Source: Otatea glauca (lineage: Eukaryota > Streptophyta > Magnoliopsida > Poales > Poaceae). From it: a stretch of DNA of 64,000 nt. Of this stretch, positions 11,801 to 24,237 are shown piece by piece. Both the position numbers and the translations under genes were made by a program. The notes below the pieces were generated by a model. It ran no database searches and was not told the origin of the DNA. It saw nothing but the letters and a program-made list of their open reading frames with translations. The DNA lies in contig CM070711.1 in the NCBI GenBank assembly GCA_036346275.1, forward strand, positions 69,191,782 through 69,255,781, written 5' to 3'. The first letter of the stretch is position 1, and each line of letters starts with the position of its first letter.

Positions 11801-12016
11801 TCAATTTTTTAAAATCCTCCAACGGCTAAAAATAGCTATAAAATGGCTATTTTTCGAATAAACGGGCTAAACGGACCGTGCCGGGCCGGGCCAAGTCTTG
11901 TCGGTCCGTCGGGCCAAGGTGTCGATCCAAGCATGGCATGGGCTATTTGGTCGTGCCGTGCCTATAGTGCCTAGCCTCGGGCCGGCCCGTTTGGCACTGC
12001 CCATCTGGCTATCACT
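8866..12016 (-). mobile_element. hAT element copy 2, same family as copy 1
   Basis: Same orientation and same internal order as copy 1. The left part has GATGGTGCAAAATGGTTGCC and GC-rich subterminal words (8880-9030). The right end has GGGCCGGCCCGTTTGGCACT followed by GCCCATCTGGCTATCACTA. Similarity by eye to copy 1 is high from about 9050 to 11,870. A 69-bp GC-rich insertion at about 10,712-10,780 is absent from copy 1. An 8-bp target duplication was not found. Confidence 0.75.
9370..11507 (-). pseudogene. hAT transposase, copy 2
   Basis: The ATG at 11,507 opens MKHQDFASFPSFDLEISP, parallel to copy 1. The BED finger follows in a shifted frame and has lost its second Cys (CKYY in place of CKYC), with the rest (H-x3-H-x4-C) kept. 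The hAT core runs from 10,767 downward (IDVAHTGETIADYI, LDNVVANI, HQHCFCHIINLIVKSSL) to VRWNSIYLML. The dimerisation domain near 9640-9440 is strongly decayed. The conserved asparagine/serine stretch reads LDNVVANI here against LDNASANT in copy 1. Multiple stops and the 69-bp insertion make it non-functional. Confidence 0.82.
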
Positions 12017-12224
12017 AGTGCAGAACGTGGAATTTTTTTTAAATAATAAATTGTTTTTTAAAAAATACAGAAACAACATGGAGAAATCAAAAATAACAGA
12101 AATACCACTCTGTTGTCATGTCAAATGGCAATAGAGAGCTATCGCCAACAGCCACAGTCTCTGTCTCCATTCGGCTCCCAAGCACCCAGATGTACCGAGC
12201 GCTCGGGATAGGAAGTTTAGCTAG

Positions 12225-12375
12225 CGAAAAAGAATGGGAGAGGGGAGAGGAAGGAGAGGAGGAGAGAAGAAGAGAAGAGAGAAGAGGGGGAAAAGGAGGG
12301 GAGGAGAAGAGAAGGGAGGAGGAGGAGGAAGAAAGAGAGGAGAGGAGAAAGAAGGGGAGGTGGAGGCAACGTTGC
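12225..12375. repeat. GA-rich purine tract
   Basis: About 150 bp almost purely G and A on the plus strand (GGAGAGGAAGGAGAGGAGGA type). It creates long spurious open frames on both strands. It could be the leader of an old plant gene or simple-sequence DNA; nothing beside it supports a gene. Confidence 0.7.
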
Positions 12376-12417
12376 AGGTATAATTTTTTGTTGCTATCAA
12401 TTACGTTTTGAAACATG

Positions 12418-12536
12418 ACTTAGCGATCAAATTAATTAGATTTGTAAGCAATTAGCTGTGTAGAGTAGAAATAGTTATATAGATACATAACTTAGCGACC
12501 AGATTAATTAGAATTGTAAGTAATTAGTTGTGTACA
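12418..12536. repeat. 72-bp tandem duplication
   Basis: ACTTAGCGATCAAATTAATT at 12,418 recurs as ACTTAGCGACCAGATTAATT at 12,490, with about 47 aligned bases and a period of 72. The rest of 12,537-12,710 is AT-rich with no signal. Confidence 0.8.
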
Positions 12537-12993
12537 TATTTAGGTATTTTTAAATTTGTAGTACTATTTTTATGGCTTAGGATGGATTGGATTGGACATG
12601 AAAAATTACAGAAGGTATTAGGGTAAGATGTAGTTGAAAAATTAAATTTATGTATGTGTGCAGCACTTATTTCATGTAGGTTAGAGCAGTTTGTCATGGT
12701 ACGTAGGTGTAGCTAGGGATGAAAACGGATTGGATAGCTTGCGAATGATTCGGACAATTTTCAGATACGGATTATGTCAGATCAGATATTTTTCAGATAG
12801 CATTAGATCGAAAATGGATATAGATTTTTTTTATCAAATACGGATACAGATCCATTACCTCACTATTCTTTTGGCCGAAAAAGGTTTGTAAACTTCAAAA
12901 TCTTTTCTAATTGAATTAATCCACTAATAAAATTTCAATTGTTAAAATTGTCAAATCCACTCCAAAATTACAAAAAACATTAGGAAGTTTGTG

Positions 12994-15900
12994 TGTAACA
13001 TCCCATAAAATGCAAAAATAAGGAAAATAAAAATTTAAAATGGAATTAAATAAAAAGTTCAATTGGAATCAAGATTTTGATTTTAAACAATATTTTTTCT
13101 TCTTTTCTTGCATTTTAATCGTAAGAAAAGAGGAACGGCAATATTAAAACTATTCCTTCCAAAATAAACAAAATATAAAAATGAATTTATGATGTGATAT
13201 TTAATTTGGATTTTAATTTATTGAGTTTTCTAAATTATTGGTTTACCTTGAGTTTTGTTCTAAAAGAAAAGTTATATATATATTGAAACGGTAAATGGTA
13301 AAAATAAAAAGATAAAAATCCAAAACCAATAAAATTTTTAAAAATCTTAGATAAATCCCAGATCTATTCAGGATCCTTATTATGCAACTTGCATTGATCT
13401 GGATCAAAAAAATTAATTAAAAAGACAAAAATAACCCTGTCTAGATACTCTGAACCGATCTTGTAAGAATTCTTCACCAGTCTCTCGACCTTAACTAGAG
13501 TTAAGATTTTAACCATGCCTACATATTAATCTTACCCATTAGTGTTAAAAATATAAAAAATTAAACCCTAAATTTATTATTTTTAGATATTCAAAAATAG
13601 ACAATCAGAAAAGCTGAAAATGGTAATGTCAGAATTATTAAAATTAAAATATACAATATTAAAATATTAAAATTTTATATCATGTCAATAATTACATTCC
13701 AGATCCTCATAAAAATTTTAATAAAATAATAAACTGATTTTGATCTTAAATTAAATAAAATTCAGAATCAACAGAAAATGACAACTATGCATTGTCAGAT
13801 TTTTATCAATATTTTTAACAAGAATTTTTATCTGAAAATTTTACTGGACTCTCATATTTTTCTTGCCGACCTACATAAAAATATTAAAAAAATCTTAAGT
13901 CGTTTTGAAAGATTAAATCAGTGGATCTATCCCGTGCTGTCCAGAAACTTCAGTACAGCTCCTCTTTTCTCTCTCTGACGTGTAGACTCATCCCTTAATT
14001 CGGCCCCATGAGCCAGACCAAACCGCCTTTTTCCCTCAGTCGCTGCCAGCCGTGCCCCACTCGTCAGTCTTCCCCTCCGTTCTTCTTTTCTTCTTCCTTC
14101 GTCTCTCGCCCGAGGCCAGCACCGCCTCTTCGCCATTTAGTTGCCATCTCGCCGCAATCCACAGCCCGAGACCACCGCATCACCTGCCGACCCTGTCGGT
14201 ATACTGCTTCGGTGATCATCCCTTCTGGATTCACCTGACTCGGCCGAGAAACCTCGCGCGCGTGCAACCAGCCAAGCCGCCATTTTTTCTCCCGTGTTCA
14301 AACTCGGTATTCACCGCCTTACCTCATCTATTTAAACCCCGCAAAGCTTCGGCTAGACTCTTACACTCTCCTCAGCTCACACTACTGCCAAAACACCGCA
14401 CCAAAACTGCCACATCTTCTCCAACTCCGACGAAAGCAGAAAAAGGGGAAACTTCCAATTAAGCCAAACTAGTGATCCTCCACCCGAATCATTTGAGCTA
14501 GAGCTCCCTCGTGACATCTAGTACTCATTCCCGTCCTCAATTGGAAGTATCTTTCTCCGGTGAGCCGCCACACCGCGCATCTCCTCCCGTCGCCGCCCAT
14601 GCCCGGTGAGAGCTCAACCCGTCTACTCTTTCTTTCAAAGAAATAGCAAAACAGGATCCCTGTGATGCCCTGATGCTCGCTCATGTGATGTTCAAGCTTT
14701 GAAGCTCTAAAATCCGAGCTGTGCTCGCCGGCCATGGCCGCCACCGCCCCTCCACGGTGATGGGCCAATTCCAGCCACCTCCGGCTGCGCCGACACATTC
14801 CCTACATGCGCACTGCGGCCCTGAAGCTCGCCGTGGAGCCCATTCACCGGCTCCGGTACTCCTTCGTCGGCGGTGAGCTTCGGTGGTGTCTCCTCTGCCT
14901 CGGGTCGCCGACAGGTGGGCCCTCCTTGTTAGCCGCACATCGCGCGAGCAGCTCTCTATCGCCTGGGCCCGGCCCATCAGCACCTCAATCCAGCCGAGCC
15001 CAAAAGAGGAAAGCGTACTTTGAAGTGGAAAGCGTACTTTCCAATTATGGTAATTTTTCTATTTTCAGTATTTTCAAAACCTAGAACATTTAATTGCTTA
15101 TAACTTCTACATTTCAGCTCTAAATTAAATAAAGTAAATTTCTAAATTCATGGTAAATTATGTAAGTTCAGAATATACAAAAATATTTTGAAAATGAACT
15201 CTGTTTAAATTTTAAATTTAATTTAAAGAAAGGGGTCTAAAATATGTCATACATAGAATTTTTGCATATAAACTCCAATTTGAATGAAACCAATTTTGTT
15301 AGAAACCTTAAATCCTCAGGAACCTGAGTATGCAAAATTATTTAGATTATTGACTTGATTTACATTATTCACTAAAGTAAGTTGTTTCCAATACATTGAA
15401 TATTCAAATATGAATATCTTTTGCAAAATTGATTCAGATCATGTCAAATCAGTTTCTATGTGTTTAAAAGTGAGTGATCTACTTAGATATTCAAAAACAT
15501 TTAGAACTGGATTTAGTTTGAATTAAGTTTGAAAATAGATTACTTTCCAATGCATAGAAATCAAAATGAACATAACTTAAAGCATAAAAATTCAAATAAT
15601 GGTAAACTGATTCCTAGGTCTTTAATAAAACCATGATGCCCCTGTTTATGCAAGAATATCTCATGTTTGTGCGTATTTGAATTAAATACATATTAGACCT
15701 TAATGTTTACTTATATGAAAAACATCTCGGATAAAAGCAAAATACTGTGAAACCAACTTTAAAACACTCTTAATGATGTCCCATGTTAATGCCAGGAAAA
15801 TGAATGAATAATCATGTAAGGATCAGTCGCAAACTAAGAACTAAATTGAACCCTTGTCATATAAAAGTTATAATCACTTAAGCATTTTCAACAGTCGTAG

Positions 15901-18382
15901 AATATCTCGTCTTAATGCAAATTTTATGAAGATTAGTCTAGGAATAATATTTAGGATATGTACTACCATAATCTGGAAAAATATTCTTATTATAACTTGC
16001 TTTGCATCTGAATCCGGCTAACCCAATACCCTTAAATAATATGGTCGTTGTAACCCTTAATGTCATGTAATCTTTTTCAACAATGAATATAATATCTTGT
16101 CTAAACACTAAAAGGTATGAAACCGGCTTAAGAATGTTCTTCAAAGTATATACTATCCTTTCTCCGAAGAAATAATCTTATTTCATCATGTTTTGCATAT
16201 AAATCCTATTAGCCAAATAACCTTAAGTAATATGTTTTATGGACTCGATTATATAAACAAGCAAACTTTGTAATAATGAACAAATATGTAATTAAGATAT
16301 TTGTATCACCAGAACCTTCTTAAAAACCATAAATAAATCCAGTAACCTAGCTCAATAGATCTAACATATTCAAAGTCACTTCTTATACAAAATCACTTAA
16401 GGAATTAAGTGCTATTCGCATAACCCTTTAATTTGTGTTTTAATTCTATTAATCCAAATAATTTTAGCATCTATAATTCAAAGTTATAAATGCAAGAATT
16501 CATAATTTTAGCCTCTTGAATTCATAAAATCAAGAATAGATAATCTATAAAAGAAGTCATAATTTGCTATCATAAAAACCTAAACTTTTGAATGCTTGTT
16601 TATCTGAAAAACAATATGTGGAATCATACAACTTAAACCCTAAAATATTCCTATTTTCTACAGTGAATCTTTATTTGATTTTCTGTCTGTTTTCTTTTTG
16701 CCCTTATTGAAGTTGGATATTTGCTATGTTTTCGATTTAACGGCGTGTAGAATCTGACGTCGCTACCTCCGTCATTGCCTCCGTCAACCATGGCTTCGTC
16801 TTCGTCATAAGCAATAAATAAGCAAGGCAAGCACCCCCTTTGATCATATTGATCCCAGTTTTATAAATGTTTTTATTAAATGATTTACTGCATACTTTAT
16901 TTTTATTAAAGTCTGCTATATTACGGGTAATGGTAGTTGTACCTGTAGTTATTTATAACTTCCTTGATAAGTATGAAATTGTGAACCTTGATAACCCTAG
17001 AATAGCATAGACATTATTTGATGTCAATTTGGATTACTCACACATAGTATCTTGCTTAGCCATACTCAAATGAACATAAAACTTTGACATTATTAAAAAT
17101 GTTGGATATGACATTTAATGGGTATGATCTTTCTTATGGTTGGTATTTTGGTTGGAAAATGAAAATAAAACTATGGTTTAGATGCGGGCAATTATTGGCA
17201 ATAGCCGGGAGTGCATGTCTTTGCACGTAGTGTAGGGGAGTCTATTGCCCGTATCGGATTAAGGACCGAGCTATGGGTTGTTTTTAGGCCAAGAATTACC
17301 GTACAACCACAAGTGCTGGTATGGAACAGCCTTAAACCAATTAAGTTATCTAGTTTAATTTTGTACATTGGAAAGCTGGGGCAATACGAGCTGTTTCTTA
17401 ATGAATTGCTCGAAGGGGCGTCCACACCGAGGTGATCATGGATCAAACGTTTACCGATACACCGGTGTACGCCATGCTGTGGGGAAGTTCCATCATTTCT
17501 ATGCTCTGAGTTCTTCTGCCATAGTATGGGTTTAACGTCCCGGAGCTGGTGCAAAGTTAACCTAGGTAATGTAAAGGTTTCCGTCATGAACATTCTGGCC
17601 ACTACGCCAAAGGTGCGTGAAATATACGGCAAAAGGAAAAGGTCACGACTTGTGGGTAAAGATGTACACCTCTGCAGAGTGTAAAACTAATCGATTAGCC
17701 GTACCCGCGGTTATGGGAACTTGGTAAAGTCATCAAATAGTTAGCTGTTTTTATTTTCATAAAACTGGTTTCTACCGTGTGTCGGTAATTTCTACTGTGT
17801 GTCAGTGAAAATGGTTCTTGGATATGGTCATGATACCCAGGTTCGTGATTTCACTTATTCTTACTTACATACTGTCACATTATTTATTAAATCTGCTTTT
17901 AAGCAAATTTCGTTGCAATCTATTATTCTGTATTTACATTCCAAATTGGCTTTATACAAACTAACCATACTAACCTTTCCTTTGAAATGGCTTGCATATA
18001 TTATAGGTTTTACAAAAGTCTTGCTGAGTACGAAAGTACTCACCCTTGCTTAATTGTTGTTTTTAGGTGAAGAATCAGATTAGCTCGATGAAACATAATT
18101 GTCGCAGGATTCGGGATATTGACGATAAGTTTCTAGGGATTATGCCTTGTCAGTTGCCTGAGGGTTGGATGGGCACACTACAAGAATTTTATTCCTTTCC
18201 GCTGAATTTCACTCTGTTTTGTAAGATCTTATTGTATAAATTACCATTGTCATTTGTAATAAAGAGTATGGATGTGATATCAATTGTTGTAAATGTGTGT
18301 GCTAGCCACTGATCATGGGACTAGTACTGTATGCACATGAGATTTCCATTTTTGCATTTATGTGAAAATGGGAGTCATTACA
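12994..18382 (+). mobile_element. Solo-LTR-like insertion, large TGTAAC-type LTR
   Basis: Starts TGTAACATCCCATAAAATGC and ends AAAATGGGAGTCATTACA, giving TGTAA/TTACA termini. The flanking pentamers are TTGTG (12,989) and TTATG (18,383), one transition apart. No gag or pol lies inside. An AT-rich 5' part, a GC-rich leader with a TATA-like CTATTTAAA at 14,328-14,336, and a 3' part with ACCTCTGCAGAGTG and GTACTCACCCTTGCTTA words match, in order, the second solo LTR at 44,342-47,961. Such long LTRs occur in del/Tekay-type chromoviruses; assignment to that clade is an inference. At 5.4 kb it is longer than the second copy. Confidence 0.6.
14328..14336 (+). promoter_or_regulatory. TATA-like box of the LTR
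   Basis: CTATTTAAA followed by CCCCGC at the entrance to the GC-rich leader-like part of the first solo LTR. The same layout (CTATTTAGTGCG on the minus strand) is found at about 47,380 in the second LTR, which supports a shared LTR promoter. Confidence 0.5.
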
Positions 18383-18575
18383 TTATGGCACATTCTAACA
18401 TATAAAAAAATTATTTTAAAGATTTTATCAGCTTACAAATTTTCCCAAAAATTCAAATACAGCTATCCTAAAAATATTTTAAATAAGTAGCTAAATAAGC
18501 ATAAAAACTCATAAATACATAATTTATTATTGTAAACGTAATTCAACAAAAAAATAGAAATCTTGGGTCATTACA
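18383..18575 (-). mobile_element. Fragment of a reverse TGTAATGACCC LTR end
   Basis: On the minus strand this piece begins TGTAATGACCCAAGATTTC, the form of a plant LTR 5' end, and runs about 190 bp until it meets the end of the solo LTR at 18,382. It could be a truncated second insertion, or the first element may really end at 18,575 (TTGGGTCATTACA). Bases 18,576-18,980 are AT-rich with no gene signal. Confidence 0.35.
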
Positions 18576-19261
18576 TGTTCTTCATGAATGTCTAATTTTC
18601 TATGTTTTCGTTTGTATCTATGAACTCATTTTGTATGTCTTTACTAGTTACGGTTTTTTCATTTTGTATGGCCAAATTGTATATCTCTATTTGTATCTAT
18701 GAACTCATTTATTCGTTGTACTAACAGCGAATGCTTGAGAATGTGCAGATTTCAACACGAGAAGTGGGCACAATAACCAATTGGAATAACCAGGTGGTTA
18801 TGTTTGCTAGTAAAAATATTGACTTTAAGGGGGCAGCTTACAATCTGCAAGCACTACCGTCTAATACCACATTGAAATAACGAAAGAATTGAGTATATTG
18901 TTTACCTTATGCTATATTGTATGTAATTAGAACTACATATTTATAGATAATTGAAATTCATGCTCACATGTATAACAATGTACTATTCAACTACGTTATC
19001 CGTTTTCGATCTGAATTCGTCGTGTATTTAGCCCGTATTCGTTTCGTGGATACTCCCAATTCGTATCCGGTCTGTCGATGTTCAGCTATAAATCTGAAAA
19101 AAGTATAGATTAAGATAAGGTTTGAAATATTTACCCATACTTGATCTGGTTTCACCCTTAGTAGACTCGTCTCTTCTTATTTTTGTAGCAGCTTAATCCA
19201 TGGATACCGCATGTTTGTCTTCCTCATAGAAAAGATATTTTTATAACACTACGCCAAAACC

Positions 19262-19632
19262 TGCAATAGGTGACGGTCTATTTGTGGCGGTTTTTTTCGA
19301 ACTGCCACAAAGATAATTATCAGTGGCGGTTCTATTTCAAAAATGGCGGGAAAAATATCAGTGGCGGTTCTATCCTAGAACCGCCACTGATAATTAATTA
19401 TCAGTGGCGGTTCAAGGATAGAACCGCCACTGATAACAAATACATTATCAGTGGCGGTTGGAGGATAGAACCGTCGCGATAACTAAATTATCGATGGCGG
19501 TGCTATCCTCCAACCGCCATCGATTCTATTGGATTATCCGTGGCGGTTATATCCTCGAACCGCGGTTCGAGGATAGAACCGTCACAGATAATGTTATCAG
19601 TGGCGGTTCTAGTTAAAAACCGCCACTAATAA
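19262..19632. repeat. CACTA left subterminal repeats
   Basis: Repeated GTGGCGGTTCTATCC and complementary GGATAGAACCGCCACTGATA words, alternating in orientation with TTATCAG/TTATCGATG spacers, about ten copies. In CACTA elements such arrays are the binding sites of the TNPA/TNP1-type protein; that role is inferred from the family. The paired orientation lets single strands form strong hairpins. Confidence 0.9.
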
Positions 19633-19639
19633 TATTGCC

Positions 19640-19647
19640 TATAAATA
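19640..19647 (+). promoter_or_regulatory. TATA box, CACTA left promoter
   Basis: TATAAATA directly after the subterminal repeats, followed by a pyrimidine-rich leader (CTTGGTCTTCTTCTTCCCGA) and a long AT-rich intron-like stretch to the TNP2-like start at 20,573. This is the position expected for the CACTA transcript promoter. Confidence 0.65.
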
Positions 19648-19999
19648 GGTGGTCGATGGCAAAGACCTTGGTCTTCTTCTTCCCGAGAGCAAACCAAAAC
19701 TTCTAAATTTGATTTCGTTTTCTCCAATTCTTGTGCTTGTACTTCCTCTAGTTGTTCCTTGGTGAGTTATTTTTTCTCCTCTCTTGATTTGTGTTAATCT
19801 TGTTGCAATTTAATTTTTAAACCAAGTTTAATTAGGATTTATATGTAGATGAGATGAAAAGTTTAGATTTTGTTTATTTTTATTTAGCTACCATTTTGTA
19901 GTTGATGAATTTATTTCCTAGCTAGGTTCATTAGATGATGTTGTGTTCCTTTTATAGATGATGAATTATGATTAAGCATATATTTAATATTAATTGCAT

Positions 20000-20545
20000 T
20001 TTAAGTTAATTTGATACATGATGAATTTATTATCTAGCTCCTTTAGATGATAAGTAATTAGATTGGTTTTTTAATTACTATTAATTGGGTTCTATTAGTG
20101 TATGGACATATACATCTTGCATATATATGAATTTATTATCTAGCTCTTTTAGATGATAAGTAATTAGATTAGTTTTTAATTACTATTAATTTAGTTCCAT
20201 TAGTGTACGGACATATACATCTTGCATATAATAAATTTATTTAATTAAGATTATTGGGTATTAATATAAATGAAATTTTAGTTAATTTGGTAGGTGGGTG
20301 CTCATCATTTTTAGATGATGAATTTATTATCTAGCTTCTTTCTGGGAAAAGTATTGATTAGTTTTTAATTACTATTAATTTGGTTCCATTAGTGCGGACA
20401 TATATTAAATTTATTTAATTAAGATTATTGGATATTAATATACATGAGATTTTAGCTAATTTGGTAGGTGGATGCTCATCATTTTTAGATGATGAATTTA
20501 TTATCTAGCTCATTTAGATGATAAGTAATTAGATTAGTTTTTAAT
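20000..20545. repeat. Diverged tandem repeats in the CACTA 5' intron
   Basis: GAATTTATTATCTAGCTC-like words followed by TTTAGATGATAAGTAATTAG and ATTACTATTAATTTGGTTCC recur about four times with a period of roughly 110-190 bp. The block lies between the promoter and the TNP2-like start codon and has no coding potential, so it is likely an intron or leader of the transposase gene. Confidence 0.75.
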
Positions 20546-20572
20546 CAATTTTTATATGTTAATTAATTTTAG

Positions 20573-23500
20573 ATGGACCGGAGATGGATGTACAATGCGA
20601 ACCGTTACAGCCGAGATTACATCGATGGGGTATCTGCTTTTCTAAGAGTCACTGAGGAGAACAAGTTGCACAAGAAGACGGAGTACATACATTGTCCATG
20701 CATTGATTGCAAGAATGAGAAAATGTTTTGGACAAAGAGCACATCCACTTGCACTTGATTCAAGAGGTTTTGTACTTGGCTATACACGTTGGACAAGTCA
20801 CGGTGAAGAGGAAAACATACATGAAGGTGATAACGTATTGGATGATGGAGAAGGCATTATGGCGGTGACATCGATTATGGATCGATGAGGATAGGTTGGA
20901 CATTGATGACGATAATAATCTTGCTCGGATGTTGCGCGATGCGAGAGGGAACTACACTAGTCGAGAGAGTTTAATCAATTCAAGGGTTTGTTGGATGACT
21001 CGGACACACCTTTGTTCCCGGGTTGCAAGGAGGAATACACAAAGTTGCACACCGTGCTTTCACTTCTAAAATTGAAGGCAAGCAATGGTTGGTCAGATAA
21101 AAGTTTCACGGCGCTATTACAACTCTTAGCGGATATGCTTCGGATGGAAGCGTATTGCCGATAACCACTTATTTAGCTAAGAAGGTTGTATGTCCATTGG
21201 GATTGGAAGTAGAAAGAATACATGCATGTCCAAGCGATTGTATACTCTATCGCAAAGAGTATCTGAGACATGCATGTATGTCCGTGTGCAAATCATCACG
21301 ATACAAGCGTAAAGGCCATGACAATGAGGGCACCGTGGTGAAGAAAGGGCTCCGCTAAAGTGGTGTGGTATTTACGGTAATACCTAGGTTGAAGCGTTTA
21401 TTTGGAAACAAAAGCATGCCCAATGATGCGATGGCACTCGGAAGAGCGTAAAAGGATGGAAAGTCGAGACACCTGCGATTTTGCCCGTGGAGAACCATCG
21501 ATAGGCTCTTTAGGATGGACTTGAGAATGAACCGAGGAATGTAAGGTTTGGGTTGAGTGCGGATGGAATGAATCCTTTCGGTAACATGAGTAGTATTCAT
21601 AGCACTTGGCGTAACTCTCTGTATCTACAACATTCCTCCTTGGTTGTGTATGAAACGAAAGTACATTATGATGTCATTTGCTTATCCAAGGGCCGAGACA
21701 ACTGGCAATGATATTGATGTATACCTACAACCATTGGTGGAAGATCTTGTGATCTTGTGGAGCGAAGGTGTGCAGGTATGGGATGAGTACAAGCGAGTAC
21801 TTCATCCTACGGGCATTGTTGTTTTGCACCATCAATGATTTCCCGCCCTTGGTAACCTATCCGGTCGTACTATAAAAGGGGCCAAAGCATGCCCCCAGTG
21901 CATGGATGAAACCGCTAGTGTGTGGCTCAATAACTTGAGGAAAACCGTGTACATGCATCACCGTAGGTTCCTTCGCAGGAATCACCCCTACCGCAATATG
22001 AAAAAACAATTCGACGGGATAAAAGAGGATGGTATAGCCCCAAGGCCTCGTCGTGGGGAAGAGGTATATGATATGGTTAAGGATATTAATGTCGTACTTG
22101 GAAAGGAGATAGTAATAATACATCGAGTCTCGTCTTGAGAAGACCACATGGAAGAAGAGATCGATATTTTGGAACTTGCCCTATTGGAAGGACTTAGAAG
22201 TTCGACCTTTGCATAGGCGTCATGCACGAGAGAAAAATGTATGTGATAGCTTGATTGGTCTTTTCTTTGAACATTCCTAGCAAAACTAAGGACGGACTAA
22301 AGGCACGAAGGGACTGGAAGATATGAAAATCGAGTGAGCTACATCCTCGGGACAGGAAAGGGCGACTTTACCTTCCCGACTTGCTACACTCTTTGAAGAA
22401 AGAGAGAATGTAACTTTGCAAATGCTTGCATGGTGTGAAAGTTCCGTCCAGTTACTCATAAGCATCAAGAAACTGGTCTCGATGAAAGATTTGAAGTTAA
22501 GCGGCATGAAGTCTCATGATTGTCATGTGATGATGACACAAATGCTTCCTATTGCAATTAGAGGTATTTTGCACGAAAAGGTCAGAGGCAATCATGAGGT
22601 TGTGTTTCTTCTTCAACACGATTTCACGAAGGTCATCGATCCTATCGGACTTTACGAGCTGCGAATGATGTGGTCAAGACACTATGCCAGCTAGAGATGT
22701 ATTTCCCTCCATCATTTTTCGATATAATGGTTCCTCTCATTGTTCACCTTGTGAATGAGATAAATGTATGTGGCCCGTATTCTCGCATCGGATGTACCCG
22801 TTCGAAAGGTACATGGGTATCTGAAGAAGTATGTACGCAATCGATCTCGTACGGAGGGTGCATTGTGGAAGGTTATGCAAGCGAGGAGGTTATCGAGTTT
22901 TGCGTGGATTACATGGAGGGGTGGAACCGGTAGGAGTGCTGTATCCGACATGAGGTAGGTTGGGTGGGAAAGGGACGATTGGAAGGAAATCAACAAATTC
23001 TTACGATCATGGATTATTCGAAAAGCTCATTTCACGCTTTGCAACATCGGTTGAGGTGTCCTCGTATATGGACATGCACAAGGATAAGCTACGAGAGGAA
23101 AATCGTGGACGATCGAGGTTTGGGTAACAAAAGAGCATAACCGTTTGTTCAATCATTGGTTCAAAGAGCATATGGTAGGAAAGAAGCGAGTGTCATGTTG
23201 AGGTGGTGGCAAAGGGCCATCGGTACAATCTTGACATGGCAAGGATCGACATAAATGGATATACCTTTTACGAGATCTCGGGATAGCAAAATCACTTACC
23301 AAAATAGTGTTGTTCGCATAGATGCCTATGACAACACAGCGATGAAGAGTAGCTTCTACGGGTTCATAGAAGAGATTTGAGAGCTCGACTCTTGTATTTT
23401 AAGATCCCAATGTTTGGTGTCGTTGGGTACAACTCCCAAAGGGTGTCAAGGTGGACAAATGCGGCTTCACTACTTTGGACATCGAACATGTCGGATCTGA

Positions 23501-23763
23501 GATGAACCATTCGTACTTGCGAAGCAAGTAGCACAAGTCTTCTATGTAATCGACCGTGAGATAAGAAGCGCCATGTAGTTCTTGAGGGAAAAGAAGGATC
23601 GTCGGAGTTGAGAATGTCATGGATGAGGAAGAGAACAACCAGTTTGATGAGTTGCCTCCTTTCTTAGATGGCAACATCGGGCTCGAGGAAGAAACCACTC
23701 GAGAAGCTACCTATCATCGCGACGATCATGAAGAAGGGCAAATTGTGAAAGAAAATAATTAGC
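20573..23763 (+). pseudogene. TNP2-like CACTA transposase, fragmented
   Basis: The start MDRRWMYNANRYSRDYIDGV is the usual N-terminus of grass TNP2-like proteins and is followed by the Cys/His-rich transposase-associated segment (HCPCIDCKNEK). The Transposase_21 part is spread over frames at 20,900-22,300 and includes GAKACPQCMDETASVWL and HHRRFLRRNHPYR. The DUF4218-like part lies at 22,490-22,960 (SHDCHVMMTQMLPIAIRGIL, LCQLEMYFPPSFFDIMVPLI, VNEINVCGP). A DUF4216-like part follows to about 23,600 (NSVVRIDAYDN, SSFYGFIEEI). The end is acidic, about 23,640-23,763. At least ten frameshifts or stops interrupt it. Intact relatives are about 1,000 aa and the span here fits an almost full-length gene. 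It would have cut and joined CACTA ends. Confidence 0.88.
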
Positions 23764-24237
23764 TATATACGAGTAATGGCAAAATATCGAGGCGGAGCTA
23801 GCTCCTGGGCAAATTATGACCGGGCCGCACAAGTCTTCCTCTATGTAATCAACCCTAATGATAACCACTTTGTTGAAGATAATCTTGTGCATGGTAGTTT
23901 AAAGTCATTTTGGTTTTGTTTCCTAGCTATGTGCTAGTTTTTGGTCTTTAGTCGGTTTGGACTTTGCTAGTTTTGGTGATTGTTTGATGTCTGAAGAGTA
24001 CTTGTTTGTTTTTGGGATGACAAAATAGTGTTCTATCCGATTGAAAGTTTGGAGAGTTTGTTGAGTCCGTCGGTGAAAGTCGGATTCTTTCTCAGAATCG
24101 CTTATGTATTTGCTTTACAAGTAATACACAAAATCGAAAACGCGCAATTGCGCAAAGACCAAAAACTAGGTCTTACGAACTCGTATTGCTATTCGACAAT
24201 AGTCGTATAAGATTGAAACAAATTTCAAGGTATAGAG

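Larger units (their letters stand above)
12714..19160. mobile_element. Possible non-autonomous hAT-like element, split by an LTR insertion
   Basis: The left side starts TAGGGATGAAAACGGATTGG and continues with CGGATAC/CAGATA-type subterminal words to about 12,860. The right side (18,980-19,160) has TTATCCGTTTTCGATCTGAA, CGTATCCGGTCTG and ends GATCTGGTTTCACCCTTA, whose complement TAAGGGTGAAACCAGATC resembles the left start. The match is imperfect and no 8-bp duplication was found. The interior is interrupted by the solo-LTR-like sequence. Confidence 0.4.

Noticed and set aside
12118..12416. Glu/Arg-rich and Ser/Leu-rich open frames on both strands
   Set aside because: Produced by the GA-rich tract; both strands are open for the same reason.
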